A DNA stretch of 47,521 nucleotides from Lentzea jiangxiensis (GTDB lineage: Bacteria; Actinomycetota; Actinomycetes; Mycobacteriales; Pseudonocardiaceae). A program made the translations under genes and the position numbers. The stretch is taken from assembly GCF_900104175.1 (NCBI RefSeq), contig NZ_FNIX01000030.1, positions 1 through 47,521 of the forward strand, written 5' to 3'. Below are positions 32,374-41,187 of this stretch, piece after piece. The stretch's first letter is position 1. Every line of letters begins with the position of its first letter. The notes under the pieces were generated by a model. That model saw only the letters and a list, made by a program, of their open reading frames with translations, did not search any database and was not told the origin of the DNA.

Positions 32374-33183
32374 ATGGGTGACGTCAAGATCGGCACTTCT
32401 GGATGGGTGTACCCGCCGTGGCGCGGCGTGTTCTACCCCAAGGGCGTCACGCAGAAGCGCGAGCTGGCCTACCTGAGCCGGCAACTGGGCTCCGTGGAGA
32501 TCAACGGCTCGTTCTACTCGCTGCAACGCCCGTCGAGCTACCGGAAGTGGGCCGCCGAGACCCCGGACGACTTCGTGTTCGCCGTCAAGGGAAGCCGCTT
32601 CATCACGCACATGAAGCGCCTCAAGGACGGCAACGAGCTCCTCTCGAACTACCTCGCCTCCGGCGTCCTCGCCCTGGGTCCGAAGCTCGGCCCGATCCTC
32701 TGGCAGCTCCCGCCCACGCTGCGGTTCGACGCCGACCTGCTCACCGGCTTCTTCGAGGGCCTCCCCCGCACCACCACCGAGGCCGCCGAGATCGCCGAAC
32801 GGCACGACCACCGCGTCGACCCGGCCCACACCACCACCGACGCCGAACGGCCGATGCGCCACGCCCTCGAGATCCGCCACGAGAGCTACCACACGCCGGA
32901 GTTCATCGACCTGCTCAAACGGCACGACATCGCGCTCGTGGTCGCGGACGCCGCCGGCAAGTACCCGCTGATCGAGGAGGTCACCAGCGACTTCGTCTAC
33001 GTCCGGCTGCACGGCCACGACGAGCTCTACGTCAGCGGCTACACCGACGAGGGCCTCGACATGTGGGCGGAGAAGGTCCGGGCGTGGGCGCGGCACGGTG
33101 ACGTGTACGTCTACTTCGACAACGACGCGAAGGCCTACGCGCCGCGCGACGCGAAGGGCCTCCAAGATCGTCTGGCCGAGTGA
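32374..33183 (+). CDS. DUF72 family protein (paralogue 2)
   Basis: 269 aa. Same signature as the 27341 gene: KIGTSGWVYPPWRG, EINGSFYSLQRPSSYRKW, FVFAVKGSRFITH, LWQLPPTLRFD, EIRHESYHTPEF, YVRLHGHDELYVSGY and YVYFDNDAKAYAPRDA. It has an extra loop around 150-170 rich in His/Asp/Thr absent from the paralogue. Function unknown. Confidence 0.9.
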   Translation: MGDVKIGTSGWVYPPWRGVFYPKGVTQKRELAYLSRQLGSVEINGSFYSLQRPSSYRKWAAETPDDFVFAVKGSRFITHMKRLKDGNELLSNYLASGVLALGPKLGPILWQLPPTLRFDADLLTGFFEGLPRTTTEAAEIAERHDHRVDPAHTTTDAERPMRHALEIRHESYHTPEFIDLLKRHDIALVVADAAGKYPLIEEVTSDFVYVRLHGHDELYVSGYTDEGLDMWAEKVRAWARHGDVYVYFDNDAKAYAPRDAKGLQDRLAE

Positions 33184-33220
33184 CCCGAATGGACCCACAC
33201 TCCTTGGCGGAGGTGCGTCC

Positions 33221-33577
33221 ATGCCGTCGAAGAGCCTCATCACCGCCCTGGTGATCACCGCGGGCGCGGTTGCCTGCAGTGGGATCGCTGTAGCGCAGAG
33301 TGACAAGAGCTGTGACAAGGGCGAGTTTTGCGTGTGGTCGGGACCTGACTACACCGGCGCTGTGCAACGCCTCGACTTGGAGACCGCAAACCCCGGCGAG
33401 TGCATCACGCTCAAGATCGTCGGCAAGTCCTTCGTTAACCGCCTGAGCAGGGACGCGACCGTCTACCAACGCGAGAACTGCTCCACCGAGGCCGAGTTCA
33501 CCACCTACCCCCGGCACGGCACCTACGTGCCCGACGCGTACTTCGTGGTCCGGGGGCTCGAGGTGTGGGGACCATAA
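33221..33577 (+). CDS. Secreted peptidase-inhibitor I36-like / crystallin-fold protein
   Basis: 118 aa from ATG 33221 (GGAGG at 9 nt). Signal peptide about residues 1-26 (SLITALVITAGAVACSGIAVA). Mature part GEFCVWSGPDYTGAVQRLDL fits the I36/SMI beta-gamma-crystallin-like family with four Cys probably in two disulfides (CDKGEFC; GECITLK; ENCSTE). May inhibit a metalloprotease or be a structural secreted protein. Confidence 0.82.
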   Translation: MPSKSLITALVITAGAVACSGIAVAQSDKSCDKGEFCVWSGPDYTGAVQRLDLETANPGECITLKIVGKSFVNRLSRDATVYQRENCSTEAEFTTYPRHGTYVPDAYFVVRGLEVWGP

Positions 33578-33696
33578 CGACGACGGCTTACTTTAGTCAC
33601 CCTATGTAACACCACCCGATCGTGTGAGTACTCGTCAGTAGCTCTCGTTTGGTGCCTAAGTTGCCGCCCTATCGAGTGGTGGCAGCTGGAGGAAAC
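33578..33696 (+). promoter_or_regulatory. Promoter region of the ATPase/nuclease operon
   Basis: About 120 bp, the AT-richest part nearby (CTTACTTTAGTCACCCTATGTAAC), containing an 8-bp palindrome GAGTACTC at 33626-33633. The only evident promoter for four overlapping genes. Exact -35/-10 not assigned. Confidence 0.4.
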
Positions 33697-36099
33697 GTGA
33701 CCGTGGCGGGTGAAGCCGGGTTACTCGAACTGATGGCCGGGAGACTGGCCAAAGACGATCTCACCCCACGTGCGGCAGAACTGGTGCTGGCGGCGTGCCG
33801 TGGCGGCGGAGCGCTGGACCGCGCCCTCGCCGGCGTGCCCGACCGGCAGGAGGCCCCGCGGGAGCAGACCGACGGCCCCGGTCACGGGATCTACCTGTCG
33901 GAGATCCGCGTGCGCGGTTTCCGGGGCATCGGCCCCCGGGCACGCCTGCCGCTGGCACCGGGTCCCGGCCTGACCGTCGTGACCGGGCGCAACGGCTCGG
34001 GCAAGTCGAGCTTCGCCGAGGCCGCGGAACTGGCGCTGACCGGCTGCAACGCGCGCTGGACCCACGCCAGGCACGACGTGTGGCTCCAGGGCTGGCGCAA
34101 CCTGCACCAGCCCGACACCGCCGTCGAGCTGGACCTCGTGCAGGCCGCGCGGCCGGGCCGGACGACGATCCGAAGACGCTGGGCGCCGGGCGAGGACCCC
34201 GCGCAGGGCGAGTGGACGCAGGACGACGAGCCGTTCGACGACCGCAGGTGGCACGACGCGCTGGAGACTTATCGGCCGTTCCTGCCGTACAGCGAGCTGG
34301 GGACCGTTCTCGACGCACAGCCAGAAGACCTCTACGAGGCGATGCACCGCCTCTTGGGCCTGGAAGCGATCACCGAGGCGCAGCAGGCGCTCGCCGACCA
34401 CCGCAAGCGCCTCGCCGAGATCGTCGCCCGCCCCTACGACCGGCGTGAACGCGTGCGGGTGGAGCTGGTGGCGTCCCCGGACGAACGCGCCCGCCGCGCC
34501 GCCGAGCTGCTCGGCAGCGATTGCCCCGATCTCGACGCGATCGCGGACCTCGCGCTGCGCGCCGACGTGGGCAGCGGGACCAGCCTCCTGCACCGGATCG
34601 CGGACATCCCGCTGCCGCCCGACGACGAGGTGGCCAGGGTTCGCGACGCGCTCGACCAGGCGCTCGGCGCGGTCACCGTCGTCGCGACCGACAACGCGCA
34701 GGACTCGTTGCGCTCCAGCGAGATCCTGCGGCTCACGATCCAGCTGCAGGAGTCCGGCGGCACCCGGACGTGCCCGGTGTGCGACCTCGGCAGGCTCGAC
34801 GGCCACTGGCTCGGCAAGGCCCGCAAGCGCGCCGAGCACCTCGCGAAGGCCGCCGCGCAGCTGCACGGCGCCGCGGACCGCCTGGACGTGGCGGTCGCGG
34901 CGGCCCGGGCGTTGTGCCAGCCGGCGCCCGAGGTGCTGTCCGAGACGCAGGACGTGCTCGACACGACGGGCGTGCTGCGGGCTTGGCAGGCGTGGGAGGC
35001 GTGCGCCTCGGTCGACGACCCGGTGCGGTTGCGGCGGGAGGTGTTCGACCGCCACGCGGAGCTGGCCCAGGCCGTGGAGCAGCTGAAGTCCGTGGCACGG
35101 GAGCAGATCGACCGCCGCGACCTCGTGTGGCGGCCGATGGCGATCGCGTTGTTCGAGTGGCACTCCCAGGCGCAGCAGGCGCTGGCGGACAGCGAGGTGC
35201 TCGCCGACGTCACCGAGGCGGAGAACTGGATCCGCAAGACCGCGGCCACGCTGCGGTCCGAGCGCATCGCGCCGTTCGCCAAGGAGTCGCAGCGGATCTG
35301 GCAGCGGCTGCGCCAGCAGAGCAACGTCGGCCTCGGCGCGGTGCGGCTCGGCGGCACCCGCAACGTCGAGCTGGACGTGTCGGTCGACGGCGTCTCGAAC
35401 TCGGCGCTCGCGGTGATGAGCCAGGGAGAGCTGCACTCGCTGGGGCTCGCGCTGTTCCTGCCGCGCGCCGTGGTCGACGAGAGCCCGTTCCGGTTCGTGA
35501 TGATCGACGACCCGGTGCAGGCGATGGACGCGTCCAAGGTGGACGGTCTGGCGCAGGTGCTCGCCGATGTCGGCCTCACGCGCCAGGTCGTGGTCTTCAC
35601 GCACGACGAACGGCTGGTGGAGGCGTTGCGGCGGTTGCGGCTCAGCGGAACCGTCTGGGAGGTCTGCCGCGGCGAGGAGTCCGTCGTGCAGGTGCGGATG
35701 TCCGACGACCCCGTCGGCCGGTGCCTGAACGACGCCCGGTCGATGCGCGGTGACGCGGACCTGCCGGACGCGTTGCGGGCCGAGCTCGTGGCGTCGTGCT
35801 GCCGCGCGGCCCTGGAAGCGGCGTCGCACGCCCGGTTCCGGCGCGAACGGCTCGAGAGCGGCATGCCGCACGCCGAGGTCGAACGCGTGCTGGAGTGCGC
35901 GCTGACGACCAGGCAGAAGCTCGCCTTGGCCGTGCTCGACGACCACGCGGAGGCGGCGGAGCTGCTGCCGCACCTGGAGGACGTCGTCGGTTCGTGGGCG
36001 GTGGACCTGCTGCGGGCGTGCCGCGTCGGCGGCGAGACCGGCGATCTGGACGTGCTGATACGGGACGCCGAACTGCTGGCGGGGTGGCTGCGGCGATGA
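33697..36099 (+). CDS. Rad50/SMC-like ATPase with zinc hook
   Basis: 800 aa from GTG 33697, with GGAGGAA just upstream. A 60-residue helical N-terminal extension precedes the ATPase: IRVRGFRGIGP then Walker A TGRNGSGKSS (97-105). Coiled parts flank a CPVC zinc hook at 359-362 (GTRTCPVCDLGRL), like Rad50. ABC signature AVMSQGELHSLGLAL near 574; Walker B FVMIDDPVQAMD near 600; VVVFTHDERLVEAL switch. A ~150-residue C-terminal extension is helical. Probably a DNA-binding motor; head of an operon with SbcD- and SbcC-like proteins. Confidence 0.85.
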   Translation: MTVAGEAGLLELMAGRLAKDDLTPRAAELVLAACRGGGALDRALAGVPDRQEAPREQTDGPGHGIYLSEIRVRGFRGIGPRARLPLAPGPGLTVVTGRNGSGKSSFAEAAELALTGCNARWTHARHDVWLQGWRNLHQPDTAVELDLVQAARPGRTTIRRRWAPGEDPAQGEWTQDDEPFDDRRWHDALETYRPFLPYSELGTVLDAQPEDLYEAMHRLLGLEAITEAQQALADHRKRLAEIVARPYDRRERVRVELVASPDERARRAAELLGSDCPDLDAIADLALRADVGSGTSLLHRIADIPLPPDDEVARVRDALDQALGAVTVVATDNAQDSLRSSEILRLTIQLQESGGTRTCPVCDLGRLDGHWLGKARKRAEHLAKAAAQLHGAADRLDVAVAAARALCQPAPEVLSETQDVLDTTGVLRAWQAWEACASVDDPVRLRREVFDRHAELAQAVEQLKSVAREQIDRRDLVWRPMAIALFEWHSQAQQALADSEVLADVTEAENWIRKTAATLRSERIAPFAKESQRIWQRLRQQSNVGLGAVRLGGTRNVELDVSVDGVSNSALAVMSQGELHSLGLALFLPRAVVDESPFRFVMIDDPVQAMDASKVDGLAQVLADVGLTRQVVVFTHDERLVEALRRLRLSGTVWEVCRGEESVVQVRMSDDPVGRCLNDARSMRGDADLPDALRAELVASCCRAALEAASHARFRRERLESGMPHAEVERVLECALTTRQKLALAVLDDHAEAAELLPHLEDVVGSWAVDLLRACRVGGETGDLDVLIRDAELLAGWLRR

Positions 36100-36512
36100 C
36101 TCTTCCCCCTGACGTGCAGGACCGGCTGACCTGCGTCGCGAACCTGCTGGCACGCCCCGGGCAGCTCGACGGCGTGCGGATCCGGTGCAGTGCCGAGCTG
36201 CTGCGCACCGCGGTGGAGCGGTCGGTGGCCCGCGCGTGCGGCGTCGGGAACTCCGACGAACCCGTGCACGCCCTGCTGATCAGCCTTCCGTCCCATGTGG
36301 ACGCTGATGTGGCACATGACGTCTCCCAGCTGTGGCACGCGTTGAGCCGTGCGGTCCGCCAGCACGGTTACGAGCTGACCCCGACCGTCGCGGAGCTGGC
36401 CGGCTGGCACGCCGACATCGCCAACGTGTGCGCGGTCCTCCAGCCACCCCTGACCCTGTCCGGCACCATCGACCTCGCTGAAGGCACCGGTGAAACTGCT
36501 GCTGTTCGCTGA
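36096..36512 (+). CDS. Unknown small helical protein of the ATPase/nuclease operon
   Basis: 138 aa, start overlapping the upstream stop (ATGA) and end overlapping the next gene by 23 nt. Mostly helical (LLRTAVERSVARACGVGN, DVAHDVSQLWHALSRAVRQHGYELTPTVAELAGW). Not recognised; likely a subunit or adaptor linking the ATPase to the phosphoesterase. Confidence 0.75.
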   Translation: MTLPPDVQDRLTCVANLLARPGQLDGVRIRCSAELLRTAVERSVARACGVGNSDEPVHALLISLPSHVDADVAHDVSQLWHALSRAVRQHGYELTPTVAELAGWHADIANVCAVLQPPLTLSGTIDLAEGTGETAAVR

Positions 36513-37326
36513 CCTGCACCTGGACACGCGCTTCCCCAGCGCGGGACCGGTGCGGCGCAAGGCCTTGCGCGACACGCTGGAGCGCATCGTCGACCTCGCC
36601 CAGGAGTCGGAGGTCGACGCGGTGCTCTGCGCCGGCGACCTGTACGAGCAGGACCGCTGCGCCCCCTCCACGGCCTCGTTCCTGCGGTCGGTGTTCGACT
36701 GCCCGGTGCCGGTGTTCCTGGCTCCCGGCGACGACGACCGGTACGGGCCGCGGTCGGTCTACCAGCAGGTGGACTGGACGCCGAACGTGCACGTGTTCTC
36801 GTCCGAGGAGCTGTCGCCCGTGGAACTCGCCGACGGCGTCACGCTGTGGGGCGCCGCGCACGTCGGACCCGGTCCCGCGCGGGACGTGCTGGACGGGTTC
36901 GCGGTCACCCGCGGCGGCGTGAACCTGGCCCTGTGCCACGGTTTCCCGCCCTGCGACGTTGCGATCACGGGGCTGGACCACGCGTTCCTCGGACACGTGC
37001 ACACCCCGGAGCACGCCGCGCGGTACACGTTCCCCGGTAACCCGGACCCGCTGACGCCGGGCGAGACCGGTGAGCGCGGAGCCGTTCTGTGCACGGTGAA
37101 CGAGGACGGCTCGGTGTCGCGCGAGGTGGTCGACGTGTCCGCGTCGAGGGACCTCGACTGGCTGGACCACGAGAAGGCGTTCCCGTTGCCGGACTTCGAC
37201 TCCGTCGCCGCCGAACGCACCGTGCGCGGCCAGTTCGTGCGCGACGTGCTCGCGGACCCGTCGCTGGAGACCACCGTGCGCGGCCGGGTGCTCGCGACCG
37301 GGCTGCGGGCGCTGGAGGGCCGATGA
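36490..37326 (+). CDS. SbcD/Mre11-like metallophosphoesterase with altered motif III
   Basis: 278 aa, calcineurin-like nuclease fold. Motif I D8-L-H10, motif II G49-D50 (CAGDLYEQ), H150 (LCHGFPP) and GHVH (H169, H171) are intact, but motif III, normally GNHD/E, reads G80-D-D-D83 (APGDDDRYG), replacing the Asn metal ligand and the catalytic His. It may be a reduced or specialised nuclease. GTG 36490; next gene overlaps by 4 nt. Expected to work with the SbcC-like ATPase downstream. Confidence 0.87.
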   Translation: MKLLLFADLHLDTRFPSAGPVRRKALRDTLERIVDLAQESEVDAVLCAGDLYEQDRCAPSTASFLRSVFDCPVPVFLAPGDDDRYGPRSVYQQVDWTPNVHVFSSEELSPVELADGVTLWGAAHVGPGPARDVLDGFAVTRGGVNLALCHGFPPCDVAITGLDHAFLGHVHTPEHAARYTFPGNPDPLTPGETGERGAVLCTVNEDGSVSREVVDVSASRDLDWLDHEKAFPLPDFDSVAAERTVRGQFVRDVLADPSLETTVRGRVLATGLRALEGR

Positions 37327-39953
37327 GGATCGAGTCGGTCACCGCGCACGCCTTCGGGCCGCTGCACGACCGCACGCTGCCGCTGGCGCCCGGCCTGACC
37401 GTGGTGTCGGGCGTGAACGAGTCGGCGAAGTCGTCCTGGCACGCCGCGATCCGCGCCGCGCTGTGCGGCGAGCCGTCGTCGCGGCACCGGCCGTGGCACG
37501 GCGAGTCGTGGCGGGTGGCGGCCATGCTGTCGCTGGAGTCCGGTGAGGTCGTGGCCGTGGACCGCGACCTGAACGACGACTCGGCCCCGGACGTCTCCCG
37601 GCGGCTCGGGCTGGACCGCACGTCGTTCGCCGCGACCGCGTGCGTCGACCAAGCGCAGCTGCTGACTGTGCTGGACTCAGCGGACGGCCTGCGGGACCAC
37701 CTGCGCCGTGCCGCGGCGACCGCCGGCACGGACGGCACCGTGGAGCAGGCGTTGCGACGGCTGACCGTGCCGGTGGAGGCGGTGCAGGACGCGCGGAACC
37801 GCTTGCGGGAAGCCGAAACCGGCCTGGCCGCGGCTCGTCGTGAGCACGCCCGTTACCTGGAGCTGTCCGCGCAGGCGCGGTCCGCTTCCGCCGCTCGCGC
37901 GCGTCTCGCCGTGCGGGAGCACGCCGCCTTTCTCGACGAGCTGTCTTCCCACATGACGCGGCTGAACAGCTTGCAGGAGCGCTTCGGCGACTCCCCGCCG
38001 TCCGGGCTGGCGGAGCAGGAAGCGCTGGCGCGTCTGGTGAACCGCGCGCTGGCCGCGTGGCGGGCCGCGCCGACTCCTCGTGCGCTGACGGGCTCGTCGG
38101 CGGCGAGTCTGGAAGCCGAGCTCGAGGCGCTGCCGGGGCTCCCCGTCGGCGAGACCGCCCTGGACGACGACCTCCGCGTCGTGGCCTCGGCCCACGCGAC
38201 CGCTTCCGCTGTCGCCGCGGCCCACCGCGAGCGCCGCCCGTCGCCGCCGACCAGCGCCGAACCGTCCGTGCTGCGGGGTCTCGCGACACGCCTGGACCCG
38301 TCCTGCGGCGCCCGCCTGACCACCGCGTCGATCGACGTCGACCACGCCCGCCAGGTCCAGGACGAGGCCGCGGTGAACGCGGCCAGGTCCCAGGTGGAGG
38401 CGGACGTGGCGGCGGCGCGCGTGCAGGAGATCCCGGTGCCGAACCCGCTCCTGCGCAACGCCCTCCTCGCCCTGAGCTGCCTGACGACGCTGGTGGGCCT
38501 GCTGCTGTTCCTGACCGGCCGGCACCCGGCCGCCGCCGGGGTCCTCGTCGCCGCACTGGTGGCCGGCGTCGGCGGTGCCCTGTCCCGCGACAACGGGCCC
38601 GAGCGCGAGGCGGCGGTGACCTTCGCCGCCGAACGCGCCGCCGCCGCGAACCGGGCGCGCGGCGTCCTGTTCACCGCGGACCGCGCCTTGGCCGAGGCCG
38701 AGGGCCAGCGCGCCGTGGCGGCCGAGGCCTGCCGGGCCCACGACGAGGCCGTGGCCGGGTGCGCCGCTCTCGGCATCCCAGCGGACCGCGAAACCCTGTG
38801 GCGCTTGGCGAACCGCGCGGCGTGGGAGGCCGAACACGCCGACCTGCTGTGCGAGGTGGCCCGCACCGAGAAGGCCGTCCGGGTGGAACTGGCCGCCCGC
38901 GGCAAGACCGACCCGTCGATGTCCGTCGCGGACCTGCTGGTCGACTACGAGACCGACTGCAAGGTGCGCGCCCGGCAGGCGTCGATGGCCGCCGGGCGCC
39001 CGAGGCTGGTCCAGGCACTGGCGGACCGCCGCCTGGCCGAAGCCACCGTCGCCGAGGCCGCCGCCGCCCACACCCAGGCCCTCGACCTGCTGCGCGAGGC
39101 CGTGACCGCGATCGGCCGCACCGGCGACCGCCCCGAGGACCTGCTGCGCGCGATCGCCGAATGGCAACGCGGCTGGGACCGCGTGCTCCGCGAAGCGGAA
39201 GACGAACGCAACGCGTGGGCCGAACTCCAGACGTTGCTGGCCAACGGCACCCTGGACGACCTGGAGGCGACGCTCTCCGCGGCCAAGACCCGCCACGCCA
39301 CCCTGCTCGAAGCCGCCGCCCGCTACGCGGCCTGTCCCCCGGTCGCCCCGTCCCTGGCGGCGTCCGCGGACTCACTGGCCGCGACCGTGGCCGAACTGGC
39401 CCGCTGTCTGCCGAGCGTCCCGGACGCCGAGGAGGCCGTGGAGACCGCCACCGCCGTGCTGGCGGAAGTGACCGCCGAGGTGGAAGCCGTCGACCTCGCC
39501 TCCCGCTACCTGACCGCGGCCCGCGAGAAGGTGCACAGCACCATCACCCCGGCCCTGGAGGACACGCTGCGCACCTGGCTGCCCACCATCACCGAGGGCC
39601 GCTACGTCGACGCCGCCGTGGACCCGTCGTCCCTGACCGTGCGCGTCTGCACGGCCTCCGACACGTGGCACCAGGCCTCGCGGCTGTCCCTGGGCACCGC
39701 CGAGCAGGTCTACCTGCTGCTGCGCGTGGCCCTGGCCCAGCACCTGTCCACCGAACCGTGCCCGCTGCTGCTCGACGACGTCACCGTGCAGGCCGACGAC
39801 GTCCGCACCCGCGCCGTGCTCGACCTGCTGCTGCAGCTGTCGGCGGACCGGCAGATCGTGGTGTTCGCGCAGGACGCCGTGGTAGCGGAGTGGGCTCGGG
39901 AGCGGTTGGGTGAGCGGGACGCGTTGCACGAGCTCACCCAGGTGGCGGCTTAG
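37323..39953 (+). CDS. SbcC/YhaN-like ATPase with membrane segment at the hook
   Basis: 876 aa. RIESVTAHAFGPLHDRTLPL and Walker A-like SGVNESAKSSW (30-38, the usual Gly before Lys is Ala), coiled-coil arms, then two hydrophobic helices around residues 375-421 (LLRNALLALSCLTTLVGLLLF and following AAGVLVAALVAG) where Rad50 has its hook, then the second arm, signature LSLGTAEQVYLLLRVAL near 787 and Walker B CPLLLDDVTVQADD near 814. The architecture of YhaN proteins, with ATPase heads in the cytoplasm tethered to the membrane. Ends 20 nt inside the convergent Vsr gene. Confidence 0.85.
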   Translation: MRIESVTAHAFGPLHDRTLPLAPGLTVVSGVNESAKSSWHAAIRAALCGEPSSRHRPWHGESWRVAAMLSLESGEVVAVDRDLNDDSAPDVSRRLGLDRTSFAATACVDQAQLLTVLDSADGLRDHLRRAAATAGTDGTVEQALRRLTVPVEAVQDARNRLREAETGLAAARREHARYLELSAQARSASAARARLAVREHAAFLDELSSHMTRLNSLQERFGDSPPSGLAEQEALARLVNRALAAWRAAPTPRALTGSSAASLEAELEALPGLPVGETALDDDLRVVASAHATASAVAAAHRERRPSPPTSAEPSVLRGLATRLDPSCGARLTTASIDVDHARQVQDEAAVNAARSQVEADVAAARVQEIPVPNPLLRNALLALSCLTTLVGLLLFLTGRHPAAAGVLVAALVAGVGGALSRDNGPEREAAVTFAAERAAAANRARGVLFTADRALAEAEGQRAVAAEACRAHDEAVAGCAALGIPADRETLWRLANRAAWEAEHADLLCEVARTEKAVRVELAARGKTDPSMSVADLLVDYETDCKVRARQASMAAGRPRLVQALADRRLAEATVAEAAAAHTQALDLLREAVTAIGRTGDRPEDLLRAIAEWQRGWDRVLREAEDERNAWAELQTLLANGTLDDLEATLSAAKTRHATLLEAAARYAACPPVAPSLAASADSLAATVAELARCLPSVPDAEEAVETATAVLAEVTAEVEAVDLASRYLTAAREKVHSTITPALEDTLRTWLPTITEGRYVDAAVDPSSLTVRVCTASDTWHQASRLSLGTAEQVYLLLRVALAQHLSTEPCPLLLDDVTVQADDVRTRAVLDLLLQLSADRQIVVFAQDAVVAEWARERLGERDALHELTQVAA

Positions 39954-40329
39954 CCGGGAGAGCGGTCACCAGGGCGAGGACCCGGTCGGCGACGTCGTCC
40001 GGGTCCTCGTGCTCCCACACGCGCACGACGCGCCAGCCGGCAGCCGTGAGCTGCACGTCCGTGTCCCGGTCGCGCACGACCACGCCGTGCAGCTTCACAC
40101 GCCACCACTCGCGGTTCGCCTTCGGCAGCTGGCCGTGCTCCGGGCACGAGTGCCAGAAACAACCGTCGACGAACAACGCGATCCGGGCGCCGCGCAGCAG
40201 CACGTCCACCCGCCTGCGTTTGTTCGTCCCCGGCGGCGCGACGTCCACGAGGTAACGCAGCCCGCGGCGGTGCAACGCCCGCCGCACCGCCATCTCCGGC
40301 GCGGTGCCCGTGCGGCGGGTCCGGCGCAT
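39934..40329 (-). CDS. vsr: Very-short-patch-repair (Vsr) type endonuclease
   Basis: 131 aa. RTGTAPEMAVRRALHRRGLRYLVDV, then D42 (RRVDVLL), FVDGCFWHSCPEH with D55, C57, H60, C62 and H65 (catalytic and zinc residues), PKANREWW, and GWRVVRVWEHE. Vsr nicks DNA at T:G mismatches from deaminated 5-methylcytosine and usually accompanies a C5-methyltransferase; none is in this window. ATG 40329; SD weak. Convergent, overlapping the SbcC-like gene. Confidence 0.9.
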   Translation of the reverse strand: MRRTRRTGTAPEMAVRRALHRRGLRYLVDVAPPGTNKRRRVDVLLRGARIALFVDGCFWHSCPEHGQLPKANREWWRVKLHGVVVRDRDTDVQLTAAGWRVVRVWEHEDPDDVADRVLALVTALPAKPPPG

Positions 40330-40439
40330 GCCTGCGCAGTCGCCTCCGAGGTGGCCGGCGGGGCGGGACCGGCGTCGACGTAGCGGTACACGACCCGCAG
40401 TCTCCCGGAATTGTCAGACCCCGCGGTTACCGTCGACCC

Positions 40440-41072
40440 ATGACCAACGCCGCCTTCCGCAAGCGCACCCCCACCGCCGAAGAGCAGCTCGGCGACCTCG
40501 GCCTGCGCCTCGAGGTCCTGGACCGCGCGATCGCCGCCGGGATCGACGCCCGCGCCGCCTCACCGCCGTTCGGGCCGACCAACGCGCCCGGCCTGCTCGA
40601 CTGGATCCACCGGGTCGGCACGCTGCGGCAGCTCTTGGCCGAGGAAGGCTGGCAGCGCCTCGACCACTGGAACGCGGGGCTGGTCCGGCACCCGTCGCGG
40701 CCGATCCTGCTCGGCACGCTGCAGGGCAACCGGGGCACGGGGTCGCCCGACGCGCCGCTGCGCAGCGACTACGCGAAGGGGCCCGCCATCGCGGCGATGA
40801 TGCGGGACAACGACCACGACCAGTTCGCGCTGTTCGAGAACGTGCGCAACGAGGGCTTCAAGCTGTGGTTCCTCGTCACGTACGCGCTGCAGCTGGAGGA
40901 CCGGCTCGTCGTGTTGCGCGAGGTGTCGCAGCCGGAGCCGACGCCGCAGAACCAGATCATCGAGCGGTGGGCGCACCGGATCTCGTTGCCGCCGATGGAG
41001 TTCGCACAGACCAGAACGCTCAATATGGACGGTCCGGAGGAGGTGGACTTCCCGATCGCGCTCCGGCGGTGA
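40440..41072 (+). CDS. Hypothetical protein (210 aa)
   Basis: Soluble, helical N-terminal half (AEEQLGDLGLRLEVLDRAIAAG) and a C-terminal half with LFENVRNEGFKLWFLVTYALQLEDRLVVLREVS. Family not recognised. TTGTCA near 40409 and GTTACC near 40427 resemble -35/-10. Ends before a hairpin at 41114. Confidence 0.7.
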   Translation: MTNAAFRKRTPTAEEQLGDLGLRLEVLDRAIAAGIDARAASPPFGPTNAPGLLDWIHRVGTLRQLLAEEGWQRLDHWNAGLVRHPSRPILLGTLQGNRGTGSPDAPLRSDYAKGPAIAAMMRDNDHDQFALFENVRNEGFKLWFLVTYALQLEDRLVVLREVSQPEPTPQNQIIERWAHRISLPPMEFAQTRTLNMDGPEEVDFPIALRR

Positions 41073-41113
41073 CGGCCGGGGCGACTTCGCTACCGGCACC
41101 CGCGGAGCGGCGT

Positions 41114-41136
41114 GGGACCGCAGGTCCGGCGGTCCC
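41114..41136. terminator. Hairpin after the 210-aa gene
   Basis: Stem GGGACCG / CGGTCCC (7 bp) with a 9-nt loop, 42 nt after the stop and before the next gene's start. No T-run. Confidence 0.45.
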
Positions 41137-41187
41137 GGCAGGACCCGCCTGGCAGCCCGGTGAGCCAGCAGCGACAATGACCGGATC

